Shown one piece after another: positions 36,408-44,608 of a stretch of 64,000 nt of DNA. Every line of letters begins with the position of its first letter. The first letter of the stretch is position 1. The DNA lies in assembly GCF_900111175.1 (NCBI RefSeq), contig NZ_FOGI01000010.1, positions 264,599-328,598 on the forward strand. The letters run 5' to 3'. The translations under genes and the position numbers were made by a program. The stretch is from Actinokineospora terrae. GTDB lineage: Bacteria > Actinomycetota > Actinomycetes > Mycobacteriales > Pseudonocardiaceae. The notes under the pieces are model-generated. The model had not been told where the DNA came from, did no database searches, and saw nothing but the letters and a program-made list of their open reading frames with translations.

Positions 36408-37241
36408 TCAGACGGCTTGGGCGCGGAATGCCGGGGCGTGTTCGTGGAGGAAGGCGTCCAGGGTGCGTGGGGGGCGGCCCAGGAGGTGGGTGATCGTGTT
36501 GTTGGGGTGTTCCGGGTGGGTGGTGGCCAGGTGCTGGATCTCCAGGACGTGGTCGACGAGCCAGGGTGGGGCGCCGGTGAGGTCGGCGCGGAGTTCGGTC
36601 GGGGTGAGGGTGACGCAGCGGGTTGGGGTGCCCGCGGCGGTGAGGCGGGCGGCGATGTCGGGGTAAGAGACGGCTTCGGGGCCGGTGAGCACGTGGGTGC
36701 CGGTGGTCTTGGTCATCAGGGCGGCGACGGCGACGTCGGCCACGTCCCGGGCGTCGACCATGTTCAGCGGGGTGTCGCCGGTGGTGGTCGGGAACCAGCC
36801 GGTGGCGCGGATGCGGGCGGCGTGGAACAGCAGGTTCTGGAAGAACGCGTACGGCCGCAGGAACGTGTGCCCGACCCCGGACGCGCGGACCGCCGCCTCC
36901 ACCCGGTGGTGCATGCGGGCGATGGCGACCGGCGAGTCGGCCGGGCCGGGTGCGGACAGCTTGACCAGGTGGTCGACGCCCGCGCGGGCGGCCTCGGCGA
37001 CCACGCCGAGTTCGATCTCCTCCTGGCGCGGGCCGTTGCCCATGGCCAGGAACACGCCGGACGCGCCTGCCAACGCGGCCCGGAGCGCACCGGGGTCGGC
37101 CGCGTCCCCGACGACCTGCTCGACGCCCGGCGGGACGGTGCCCGCGGTGCGGACGAGTGCCCGGGTCGGCACCGCGCGGGTGTGGAGGGCGTGCAGGACG
37201 GCGCGTCCGGTGGTGCCGGTGCCGCCGATGACGAGGATCAT
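36408..37241 (-). CDS. NmrA-like NAD(P)-binding protein
   Basis: 277 residues; ATG 37241 with GAAGAAGG. N-terminal ILVIGGTGTTGRAVLHAL is the NAD(P) loop; the SDR catalytic YxxxK is absent, as in NmrA/NmrB-type redox sensors and quinone reductase (QOR2-like) proteins. The ATG overlaps the stop of the upstream membrane protein gene (ATGA), so the pair is translationally coupled, and both are divergent from the LysR gene. Confidence 0.88.
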   Translation of the reverse strand: MILVIGGTGTTGRAVLHALHTRAVPTRALVRTAGTVPPGVEQVVGDAADPGALRAALAGASGVFLAMGNGPRQEEIELGVVAEAARAGVDHLVKLSAPGPADSPVAIARMHHRVEAAVRASGVGHTFLRPYAFFQNLLFHAARIRATGWFPTTTGDTPLNMVDARDVADVAVAALMTKTTGTHVLTGPEAVSYPDIAARLTAAGTPTRCVTLTPTELRADLTGAPPWLVDHVLEIQHLATTHPEHPNNTITHLLGRPPRTLDAFLHEHAPAFRAQAV

Positions 37242-37633
37242 GAGTCCTTCTTCCGGTAGGAGGTGCGTGCGGCCGTGATCGCCCCGCCGAGCGCGGCAGA
37301 CGGCACGGCGTCGAGGAACAGCGTCGACTCGGCGAGTCCGAAGTGGACCAGTGCGAGACTCGCCACGAACGCCAAGGCCGCGCACAAGGCTGCGGCGACA
37401 GGCACTCGGACCCAACGGCGTCCACCGCGCGGTCCAAAAGTGACGGCCAGCGCGGCGAGCGCGGAGGGGATGGCGATCGTGGTGACCGAGGCGGCCGCCA
37501 GCCGGTGGTCCGCCAGGGCCAGGGCGCTCGCGTAGCTCATGGCGGCGGGCATGACGTACGCCGGGATGACGTTCGCCGCGACCGTCGCGAGGGTTGTACG
37601 GGGCACTGTCGCGCTCCTGGAGGTTGTTGCCAC
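37238..37633 (-). CDS. Small four-helix membrane protein
   Basis: 131 residues from GTG 37633, with four hydrophobic segments and a basic C-terminus (RTSYRKKDS). It resembles the short DUF6069-like membrane proteins of actinomycetes; function unknown. First gene of an operon with the NmrA-like gene; the LysR gene is 83 bases away on the other strand and is its likely regulator. Confidence 0.75.
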   Translation of the reverse strand: MATTSRSATVPRTTLATVAANVIPAYVMPAAMSYASALALADHRLAAASVTTIAIPSALAALAVTFGPRGGRRWVRVPVAAALCAALAFVASLALVHFGLAESTLFLDAVPSAALGGAITAARTSYRKKDS

Positions 37634-37716
37634 GCCGTCAACGCTAGGTTCGTTGTCCCAGGTGCACTAGTGGGTGAGATTCGAACGGACTGTTCCACCC
37701 ATGAGACAATGGCCGC

Positions 37717-38580
37717 ATGGAGGAACTGGGTGACGTCGCGATCTTCGTCCAGGTCGTGGCCGCGGGGAGCTTCTCCGCCGCCGCGCGGGCGCTGTGGATG
37801 CCGAAGTCGTCGGTGAGCCGCCGAGTGGCCCGGCTGGAGAACCGGCTCGGGGTGCGGCTCCTGCACCGCACCACCCGGTCACTCGCCCTCACCGACGCCG
37901 GACGCGCCTACCACGCACGGGTGTCGGTGGCACTGTCCGAACTGGACTCGGCAGCGGGCGCCGCCGCGGACTCCGGGGAGGCGCCGCGCGGCGTGGTGCG
38001 GTTGGCCGCCCGACCGGACGTCGGCGCGGAGGTGTTGCCGGAGTTGGTGGCCGCGTTCCTGGCCCGCTATCCGGAGGTGCAGGTGGACATCACCCTGTCG
38101 CCGTCCGTGGACTTGATCGAGGGCGGATTCGACCTGGCGCTGAGAGCGGGCCCGGAAAGCCGCGGATCGACCCGCCTCCAGGACACCCGTTTCCGGCTCT
38201 TCGCGTCACCGGTCTACTTGGCACGCAAGGGAATCCCGCAGCGCCCGGCCGACCTGGAAGGTCACCTCTGCCTCCGCTTCGGCGACGCGGACCAATGGCA
38301 CCTGCGCGGCCCGCGCGGAGAGATCTCCGTGGCGGTAAAGGGCCCTCTGGCAGCCGACGACCTGTCGTTCGTCCGACGATCGGCAATAGCAGGCGTGGGC
38401 ATCGCCCTCCTACCCGCCCCGGCGGTGGCCGCATCGGTCCGATCCGGGCTGCTCACACCGGTACTACCGGACCACTACGCCGAAGGTCAACCACTGCACC
38501 TGGTGGTCCCTTCAGACCGCCACCTACCGCTGCGAGTGGCTGTACTACGGGACTTCCTGCTGGCCAACTTCCCCCGGTAA
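37717..38580 (+). CDS. LysR-family transcriptional regulator
   Basis: 287 residues from ATG 37717. The HTH is intact (FVQVVAAGSFSAAARALWMPKSSVSRRVARLENRLGVRLLHRTTRSLALTDAGRAY), followed by the periplasmic-binding-like effector domain with VRLAARPDVGAEVLPELVAAFL and the closing DFLLANFPR. It is divergent from the membrane protein/NmrA-like operon, so it probably senses an oxidant or small acid and controls that pair. Confidence 0.93.
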   Translation: MEELGDVAIFVQVVAAGSFSAAARALWMPKSSVSRRVARLENRLGVRLLHRTTRSLALTDAGRAYHARVSVALSELDSAAGAAADSGEAPRGVVRLAARPDVGAEVLPELVAAFLARYPEVQVDITLSPSVDLIEGGFDLALRAGPESRGSTRLQDTRFRLFASPVYLARKGIPQRPADLEGHLCLRFGDADQWHLRGPRGEISVAVKGPLAADDLSFVRRSAIAGVGIALLPAPAVAASVRSGLLTPVLPDHYAEGQPLHLVVPSDRHLPLRVAVLRDFLLANFPR

Positions 38581-38706
38581 GGGCCGCGGCAGGGGCGACC
38601 CCTTCCCGCAAGAGTGCGACCAACCGGCTCACCCCACACCCCCGCTCGGCGGGGGCACCTCAGCCCCACCGCGCCATCGTGTGGACGCAGCACCCTCTCC
38701 GTGCGA

Positions 38707-40026
38707 TCAATCCTTTATGGACTCACGCCCGACCGCCGAGTCCGGCACAAGACTCTCGGATGTCGTCCGCGCCCCAGTGGAGCACTCCGCCGCCCGGCTC
38801 AGCAGCAGGGCGCGTTCGCGGGTGTTCTCGGTCAGGGTGGCGGCTCGTTCGAACTCGGCTCGGGCTTCGGTGCGGCGGGCGAGCTTGGTCAGGAGGTCGG
38901 CCCGGACGGCGGGGAGCAGGTGGTAGTGGGCGAGGGCTTTCGCGGCGACCAAGGCGTCCACCAGGGGGAGTGCGGCGGCCGGGCCCTCGGCCATGGAGAC
39001 CGCGACGGCGTGGTTCAGGGCGATCACGGGGGAGGGGGCGACGCGGGACAGGGTGGTGTAGAGGGTGGCGATGCGTCCCCAGTCGGTGTCCTCGGGTGTT
39101 CGGGCGCGGGCGTGGAAGGCGGCGATCGCGGCCTGCACGGTGTACCGGCCGGTGCCCCCGCCCAGGGCGATCGCCCGGTCGAGGCAGGCAAGTCCGCGCT
39201 GGATCAGGAGTCGGTCCCAGCGGCCGCGGTCCTGATCCAGCAGGGTGACGATCTCGCCCGCGGCGTCGGTGCGGGCGCGCAGCCGGGACGCCTGCAGCTC
39301 CATCAGCGCCGCCAGCCCGTGCACCTCGGGCTCGTCCGGGGCGAGGGCGGCCAGGACCCGGCCCAGCCGCATCGCCTCCGCGCACAGGGCCGGGCGGACG
39401 AGGTCGGGTCCGGCGGTGGCCGAGTAACCCTCGTTGAACAGCAGGTAGACCACACCGAGGACGGACGCCAACCGGGGTGCGAGATCGGCGCCGGTCGGCA
39501 CCTCGAACGGCACCCGCGCGTCGGCGAGCGTCTTCTTCGCCCGGACGATGCGCTGGGCCATCGTCGTGGTGGGGACGAGGAACGCGCGGGCGATCTCCTC
39601 GGTGCGCAGCCCGGCCAGCATCTTCAACGTCAGCGCCGCGCGGGACGGCGGGGTCAGGACCGGATGGCACGCGGTGAACATCAGCCGCAGCACGTCGTCC
39701 TCGACCTGGTCGTCGACCTCGACGTCGGCGGCGCGCTCCAGGGTGCGGCCGAGCTCGGCGACCTTCTCCGCCAGCCGGATCTCGCGCCGGACGCCGTCGA
39801 CCGCCCGCCGCCGCGCGATCGTCATCAACCAGGCACCGGGTTTGTCCGGGATGCCCGTTGCCGGCCACTGCTCGAGCGCGGCGACCAGGGCGTCTTGGGC
39901 CAGGTCCTCGGCGACGCCGACATCGCGGACCACCCTGGCCAGCCCGCCGATGAGCCGGGCCGCCTCGATCCGCCAGACCGCCTCGACCGCCCGGTGGGTG
40001 GCGGGCATCGGCTCGTCGACTGGCAC
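38707..40026 (-). CDS. ECF42-type sigma factor
   Basis: About 439 residues from GTG 40026 (ATG 40008 also possible). Region 2 (EDLAQDALVAALEQWP, AWLMTIARRRAVDGVRRE), region 4 (LRTEEIARAFLVPTTTMAQRI) and the ECF42 TPR-like extension (VYLLFNEGYSATAGPDLVRPALCAEAMRL to EFERAATLTENTRERALLLSRAAE) are all present. There is no anti-sigma factor; in this group the extension itself is thought to regulate activity. It follows its DGPF partner gene (40112-40567). It is the normal-length reference for the fused homologue at 5481-7340. Confidence 0.92.
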   Translation of the reverse strand: MPVDEPMPATHRAVEAVWRIEAARLIGGLARVVRDVGVAEDLAQDALVAALEQWPATGIPDKPGAWLMTIARRRAVDGVRREIRLAEKVAELGRTLERAADVEVDDQVEDDVLRLMFTACHPVLTPPSRAALTLKMLAGLRTEEIARAFLVPTTTMAQRIVRAKKTLADARVPFEVPTGADLAPRLASVLGVVYLLFNEGYSATAGPDLVRPALCAEAMRLGRVLAALAPDEPEVHGLAALMELQASRLRARTDAAGEIVTLLDQDRGRWDRLLIQRGLACLDRAIALGGGTGRYTVQAAIAAFHARARTPEDTDWGRIATLYTTLSRVAPSPVIALNHAVAVSMAEGPAAALPLVDALVAAKALAHYHLLPAVRADLLTKLARRTEARAEFERAATLTENTRERALLLSRAAECSTGARTTSESLVPDSAVGRESIKD

Positions 40027-40111
40027 GCGTGGACTCAACCCGACCGGGCGAACCCGCGCAACCCGCCGCGTCCACGCCCGGGTGGGACGAGGGCGTGGCG
40101 GGTCGCGGGAG

Positions 40112-40567
40112 TCAGTCCGCGTTCTCGGCGCGCCACTTGGCCACGTTGGCCCGCCCCAGCTCACCCACGCCGTCGACGAACGCGGCCACCTCCTCGGTGG
40201 CGTTGTCACCGAAGTCCGCCGCCTCGAAGATCTGCCGGATCTCCACCTCGCCGACCCCGCCGGGGATCAGGTTCGGGCTGCGCTTGACCCACTCGACGGC
40301 CTCCTCCTTCGAGGCCACCTCCAGGATCGTGAACCCGGCGATCAACTCCTTGGTCTCGGCGAACGGCCCGTCGACCACCGTGCGGTCGTCGCCGTCGAAG
40401 AGCACCCGCGCCCCCTTCGAACTCGGGTGCAGGCCGTCGCCCGCGAGCAGCACACCGGCCTTGACCAACTCCTCGTTGTACTGGCCCATCGCCACGAGCA
40501 TCTCGGTGCTCGGCAACACCCCAGCCTCGGACTCGGCCGTCGCCTTGCCCATCACCATGAACCGCAT
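40112..40567 (-). CDS. DGPF/YCII-family protein, second copy
   Basis: 151 residues; ATG 40567 with GGAGGG. Signature VVDGPFAETKELIAGF. A C-terminal extension of about 35 residues (FEAADFGDNATEEVAAFVDG) is absent from the copy at 5159. Upstream it has an ECF42-like promoter (40622-40648), and the sigma gene follows 85 bases downstream, so the sigma factor probably drives its own operon. Confidence 0.92.
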   Translation of the reverse strand: MRFMVMGKATAESEAGVLPSTEMLVAMGQYNEELVKAGVLLAGDGLHPSSKGARVLFDGDDRTVVDGPFAETKELIAGFTILEVASKEEAVEWVKRSPNLIPGGVGEVEIRQIFEAADFGDNATEEVAAFVDGVGELGRANVAKWRAENAD

Positions 40568-40621
40568 GACCACACCCTCCACGTCATCCACACCCCGGGC
40601 CGTCCGCCCGGTCCACCACAC

Positions 40622-40648
40622 GTCGAACGGGCACACCCGGTTTCGACA
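40622..40648 (-). promoter_or_regulatory. Candidate ECF42 promoter
   Basis: Read on the minus strand: TGTCGA (40648-40643), 17 bases, then CGAC (40625-40622). ECF42 targets are reported to carry TGTCGA at -35 and CGA/TC at -10. It lies 55 bases before the DGPF start. Confidence 0.6.
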
Positions 40649-40723
40649 TCCGGGCCCAAGATTCTTTCCGAGGCCTGTTCGCAGGCGAAATGTCCGTTAT
40701 GGACGAATGGTCTCGCGGGCTCG

Positions 40724-41200
40724 TCAGTCCCGCCACTGCTGCGCGGCGGGCTTGCCCGGCAGGGGCTTGCCGATGAGGGCGAACGGGATGAAGAAGCAGA
40801 CCTGGCCGATGGCGGTGGCGAGCGTGGTGAGGGCCTTGTCGTCGTAGTGGGTGGCGGCCTCGGTGTAGAGGTCGTCGGTGACCCGTTCGGTGTGGGGGCT
40901 GGGGGCGAGGACGGCTTCGACGAGGGCCAGGGCGGCTCGTTCGGGGGCGGTGAAGTGGGATGAGTCCTGCCAGGACGCGACGGCGGTGATGCGGTCTTCC
41001 GGCTCGCCCGCCGCGCGCAGGCCCGTGGTGTGCCGGACGGTCAGGTAGGTGTTGCCGACGATCTGCCCGGCGCGCAGGTGCACCAGGCTGATGGTGGTCC
41101 GGGGGATCGAGCCGTTGGCGGTGGCGGTGAACAGGGCCCCGCCGATCTGGTCCAGTTCGGGGATGAGCTTGGAGGGGTCGGGCAGACGTGACGTGTGCAT
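40724..41200 (-). CDS. Carboxymuconolactone decarboxylase/AhpD-fold protein without cysteines
   Basis: 158 residues; ATG 41200 with GAAGGAAG. The AhpD-like block LRAGQIVGNTYLTVRHTTG (about 42-60) aligns with the usual LRxSQxNGCxxCxxMH, but both redox cysteines are replaced (Asn50, Leu53); only His57 remains. The downstream ERAALALVEAVLAPSPHTERVTDDLY fits the fold. Family members partnered with ECF41 sigma factors are usually peroxidase- or decarboxylase-like; this one cannot do disulfide chemistry. Divergent from the ECF41 gene, with a matching promoter on this strand. Confidence 0.88.
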   Translation of the reverse strand: MHTSRLPDPSKLIPELDQIGGALFTATANGSIPRTTISLVHLRAGQIVGNTYLTVRHTTGLRAAGEPEDRITAVASWQDSSHFTAPERAALALVEAVLAPSPHTERVTDDLYTEAATHYDDKALTTLATAIGQVCFFIPFALIGKPLPGKPAAQQWRD

Positions 41201-41236
41201 GGCTTCCTTCCCGGGTCTTGCGCTGGTCACTGCCCT

Positions 41237-41263
41237 GACGAGTCGTGGGTGGCGGATGTGACC
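41237..41263 (-). promoter_or_regulatory. Candidate ECF41 promoter, leftward
   Basis: On the minus strand: GGTCACA (41263-41257), exactly 16 bases, then CGTC (41240-41237), 36 bases before the decarboxylase-like gene start. One mismatch from TGTCACA. Confidence 0.6.
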
Positions 41264-41273
41264 GTGCCTGGGG

Positions 41274-41300
41274 TGTCACATCCCGGGCATCCGGTTCGTC
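41274..41300 (+). promoter_or_regulatory. Candidate ECF41 promoter, rightward
   Basis: TGTCACA (41274-41280), 16 bases, then CGTC (41297-41300): the reported ECF41 consensus boxes. Because the -10 box touches ATG 41301, the real start of the sigma gene should be GTG 41325. Confidence 0.7.
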
Positions 41301-41324
41301 ATGCGCACGAACGAAAGGCGACCC

Positions 41325-42170
41325 GTGGACGAACACGACTTCCTGACCCGCCGCTTCGAGGAGCACCGCGCGCACCTCAAGGCGGTGGCCCACCGGATGC
41401 TCGGCTCGCCCGCCGACGCCGACGACGCCGTCCAAGAGGCCTGGCTGCGCCTCGCCCGCACCGGGACCGAGGGCATCGACAACCTCGGCGGCTGGCTGAC
41501 CACCGTCGTCGGCCGGGTCTGCCTGGACGTGCTGCGCACCCGCAGGCAGCGCCGGGAGGACCCGCTCGACGCCCACCTGCCGGACCCGGTCGTCACCGGT
41601 CCCGAGGACGAGCTGCTGGTCGCGGACTCGGTCGGGGTGGCGCTGCTGGTGGTGCTGGAGTCGCTGGGCCCGGCCGAGCGGGTGGCTTTCGTCCTGCACG
41701 ATCTGTTCGGCGTGCCGTTCGAGCGGATCGCTCCGATCATGGACCGCACCCCGGCCGCCGCCAGGAAACTCGCCAGCCGTGCCCGCCGCCGCGTCCGAGG
41801 CGCCACCGTCCCCGACCGGGCCGCACAACGGCGTGTCGTCGACGCCTTCCTGACCGCCGCGCGCGGCGGCGACCTCACCGCCCTGATGGCCGTCCTCGAC
41901 CCCGACGTCACGCTACGAGCTGACGGCGGGAAAACGCGCCCCAGCCAGGTCTTGCGCGGCGCCGACACCGTGGCGGGCCAGTTCGCGACCTTCCACCGCA
42001 TGGCGACCACCACGACCAGTCGCGCCGCGCTGGTCAACGGCAACGCCGGATTGGTCAACACCACCGGCGACGACCTCGTCTCCATCATGAGCTTCACCAT
42101 CGCCAGCGGGAAGATCACCCGGATCGACATCTTCCGCTTCTCCGGACTCGGCCGCTGCTCGGTCTTTTAG
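41325..42170 (+). CDS. ECF41-type sigma factor with SnoaL-like domain
   Basis: 281 residues from GTG 41325 (GAAAGG upstream; ATG 41301 abuts the promoter). Sigma region 2 (LKAVAHRMLGSPADADDAVQEAWLRL) and region 4 (LGPAERVAFVLHDLFGVPFERIAPIMDRTPAAARKLASRARRRV) are followed by the NTF2/SnoaL-like regulatory domain (VDAFLTAARGGDLTALMAVLDPDVTLRADGG). The DGGGK motif is shortened to DGGK, the linker motif WLPEPL is not seen, and the C-terminal NPDKL motif of the group is replaced by RFSGLGR just before the stop. Control by its own C-terminal domain may therefore differ. It probably activates its own promoter and that of the divergent gene. Confidence 0.92.
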   Translation: MDEHDFLTRRFEEHRAHLKAVAHRMLGSPADADDAVQEAWLRLARTGTEGIDNLGGWLTTVVGRVCLDVLRTRRQRREDPLDAHLPDPVVTGPEDELLVADSVGVALLVVLESLGPAERVAFVLHDLFGVPFERIAPIMDRTPAAARKLASRARRRVRGATVPDRAAQRRVVDAFLTAARGGDLTALMAVLDPDVTLRADGGKTRPSQVLRGADTVAGQFATFHRMATTTTSRAALVNGNAGLVNTTGDDLVSIMSFTIASGKITRIDIFRFSGLGRCSVF

Positions 42171-42214
42171 CCTGCCCTGCCAGCATCGGGTGGTCGAGGC
42201 AGTTCGGAGGGATC

Positions 42215-44182
42215 ATGGCGGTCGACGAGAACCCCAGCGCGGTCACCGTGTGCGTCGTCGGTGCCGGGCCGCGCGGGGTGGCGGTGGTGGAGCGGATCTG
42301 CGCGAACCTGCGCGCGCTGGGTGATGCCGCGCCACGGGTGGTGGTGCACTTGGTGGACGCAGTCGGTGACGGTGGTGGTCGGGTGTGGCGGACCACGCAG
42401 CCGCGGGAGCTGCTGATGAACACCGTGGCCTGCCAGGTCACCATGTTCACCGACGAGACCGTGCACTGCGCGGGACCGGTGGCGCCGGGGCCGAGCCTGT
42501 ACGACTGGGCGCGGTTCGTCACCGAGGGGATCGACGACTACCCGGAGGCCGTGCGCGCCGAGGCCGCCGCGCTCGGGCCCGACTCGTACCCGTCGCGCTC
42601 CTTCTACGGCCACTACGTGGGTTGGGTGCTGCGCGGGCTCATCAGCACCGCGCCCGCGTCGCTGTCGGTGCGGACCGTGCGCGCCACCGCCGTCGCGCTC
42701 GACGACGACGCTGACGGGACCCAGGTGCTGACCCTGGACAACGGGGATCGGTTGCGCGGCTTGGACTCCGTGGTCCTCGCGCAGGGGCACGTCGACCGCG
42801 AGCCCATCGGCCCGGAGTCGGCGCTGATCGGGTTCGCCGCCCGCGCGGGTCTGCGCTACATCCCGCCTCACAACCCGGCCGACGTCGACTTGAGTGGGAT
42901 CAAGCCCGGTGAGGCTGTTGCGCTGCGCGGGATGGGGCTGAACTTCTTCGACTACATGGCGTTGCTGACCACTGGTCGTGGTGGTCGCTACACTGAGACC
43001 GCGGAAGGCCTTGCGTACCAACCATCTGGGCGCGAACCGTTGCTGTACACCGGTTCGCGTCGTGGATTGCCGTACCACGCCCGCGGTGAGAACCAGAAGG
43101 GCGTGGCGGGCAGGCACGAGCCGATGTTCCTCACCGAGGAGCGCGTCGAACGCTTCCGCGCCGGTCCGCCGGTGCACTTCCGGCGTGATCTGTGGCCGCT
43201 GATCACCTCCGAGGTGCGGCTCGCTTACCACGCCGCCATCATCGCCGAACGCGACGGCCGGTGGATGGCCCGTGCGTTCACCCTGGAGTACGTCGATGTC
43301 GCCACCACGGACCGTGCCACCGCGGTGGAGTCGCGGCTGCTGGACCGCTACGGGGTCGCCAGGTCCGAGCGCTGGGACTGGGATCGGGTGGTGCGGCCGT
43401 GGGGTGAGCGGACCTTCTCCTCGCACGCGGACTACCAGGCGTGGCTGCTGACCTACCTGCGCGAGGACGTGGCGCAGGCCGAACTCGGGAACGTCCGCGG
43501 TCCGCTCAAGGCGGCGATGGACGTGCTGCGGGACCTGCGCAACGAGATCCGGCTGGTGGTCGACCACCGCGGTCTCGCCGGAACGTCCTACCGCGACGAA
43601 CTGAACCGCTGGTACGGCCCGCTCAACGCCTTCCTGTCGATCGGCCCCCCGGTTCGGCGGATCCGGGAGATGATCGCCCTGGTCGAGGCGGGCGTGCTGA
43701 CCGTGCTGGCCCCGGGCGTACAGGCGCGACCGGCCCCGGGCGGCACCGAGTTCCTGGTAGGCGCGAACACCGTGCCCGACACGGTCACGGTGACATCGCT
43801 GATCGAGGCCCGCCTGCCGGAGCCGCACCTGGAGCACACCACGGACCCGTTGCTGCGCTACCTGTGGATCACCGGCCAATGCGCCCCCTACCACATCCCC
43901 GACGACCCCGACACGCCCTCCGCAGGCTTCGACACCGGCGCCATCGCCGTCACCACGCGCCCGTACCACCTGGTGGACGCCACCGGAACCGCCCACCCCC
44001 ACCGCTTCGCCTTCGGCGTCCCCACCGAGTCAGTCCACTGGCTCACCGCCGCAGGCATCCGCCCCGGCTCCAACTCCGTGATCCTCACTGACGCGGACGC
44101 CATTGCCCGAGCCGCCCTCGGGCTCACTGACGAGTCCGCTGTGGACTCAACTCCCGCCCCGGCCGCTCGCCTCACCCGCTAG
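42215..44182 (+). CDS. Large FAD/NAD(P)-binding protein, PF13454 type
   Basis: 655 residues; ATG 42215 with GGAGGG. The dinucleotide fold reads VCVVGAGPRGVAVVERI; GGGRVWRTTQPRELLMNTVACQVTMFTDETV and GPSLYDWARFV are typical of a large actinomycete family of PF13454 flavoproteins. The C-terminal part contains GVPTESVHWLTAAGIRPGSNS. The reaction is unknown; related architectures include amine- and amino-acid N-oxygenases. Its 3' end is copied in decayed form just downstream (44382-44485). Confidence 0.85.
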   Translation: MAVDENPSAVTVCVVGAGPRGVAVVERICANLRALGDAAPRVVVHLVDAVGDGGGRVWRTTQPRELLMNTVACQVTMFTDETVHCAGPVAPGPSLYDWARFVTEGIDDYPEAVRAEAAALGPDSYPSRSFYGHYVGWVLRGLISTAPASLSVRTVRATAVALDDDADGTQVLTLDNGDRLRGLDSVVLAQGHVDREPIGPESALIGFAARAGLRYIPPHNPADVDLSGIKPGEAVALRGMGLNFFDYMALLTTGRGGRYTETAEGLAYQPSGREPLLYTGSRRGLPYHARGENQKGVAGRHEPMFLTEERVERFRAGPPVHFRRDLWPLITSEVRLAYHAAIIAERDGRWMARAFTLEYVDVATTDRATAVESRLLDRYGVARSERWDWDRVVRPWGERTFSSHADYQAWLLTYLREDVAQAELGNVRGPLKAAMDVLRDLRNEIRLVVDHRGLAGTSYRDELNRWYGPLNAFLSIGPPVRRIREMIALVEAGVLTVLAPGVQARPAPGGTEFLVGANTVPDTVTVTSLIEARLPEPHLEHTTDPLLRYLWITGQCAPYHIPDDPDTPSAGFDTGAIAVTTRPYHLVDATGTAHPHRFAFGVPTESVHWLTAAGIRPGSNSVILTDADAIARAALGLTDESAVDSTPAPAARLTR

Positions 44183-44381
44183 GGCGCTGTCGCCCTGCGA
44201 TGGGGAGTTGTGAGGTGGAGTTCGGGTCGTTAGGCGAAGGGAAGGTTCGCACCTGGCGTTGACGAGGGTGGCGCGGTGGGTGCACCCGCCGCCGGACCGC
44301 TTCCGCGCGGTGTTTCCACGACGCGGGTGCGGATCCGTTGGCGGGCCGCGACCGCGACAGGGCTCCTTCGGTGTCTGCCTC

Positions 44382-44608
44382 GGTTCCAACCCCGCGATCC
44401 TCGCTGGCGCGGACGCCGTCGCCTGAGCCACAGTCAACCTGATCGACTGGTCCGCTGTGAATCGACCGCTCGCCTCACGAGCTAGGCGCCGCCACTTGCA
44501 GGGGGTCTGCGGGCGAAGGGAGGTTCGCATCCGGCGTCGGTGAGGGTGGCACGCAGTTGTCGCACTGCTTCTGCGCGGCGTATCCGCGACAGCACTGTGC
44601 TTGCGGTT
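44382..44608. repeat. Decayed duplicate of the preceding gene's 3' end
   Basis: The 424-base gap 44183-44606 has no intact gene. GGTTCCAACCCCGCGATCC at 44382 matches GGCTCCAACTCCGTGATCC at 44066; similarity continues through GCGGACGCC, GTCCGCTGTG and GCTCGCCTCAC to CTAG, with an in-frame TGA and deletions in the second copy. Beyond the stop, GGCGAAGGGAGGTTCGCA (44512) matches GGCGAAGGGAAGGTTCGCA (44233) and the similarity runs on to about 44606. The second copy is a relic of a segmental duplication of about 300 bases. Confidence 0.75.

Noticed and set aside
37634..37716. LysR T-N11-A operator between LysR and membrane protein genes
   Set aside because: Only very short and imperfect symmetrical words were found (GGGTG/CACCC, TGT/ACA); not enough to call a site.
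42215..44182. Assignment as a CreE-type nitrosuccinate-forming N-oxygenase
   Set aside because: The PF13454 family is large and common in actinomycetes, and no CreD-type lyase is adjacent; I could not support the specific call from sequence alone.
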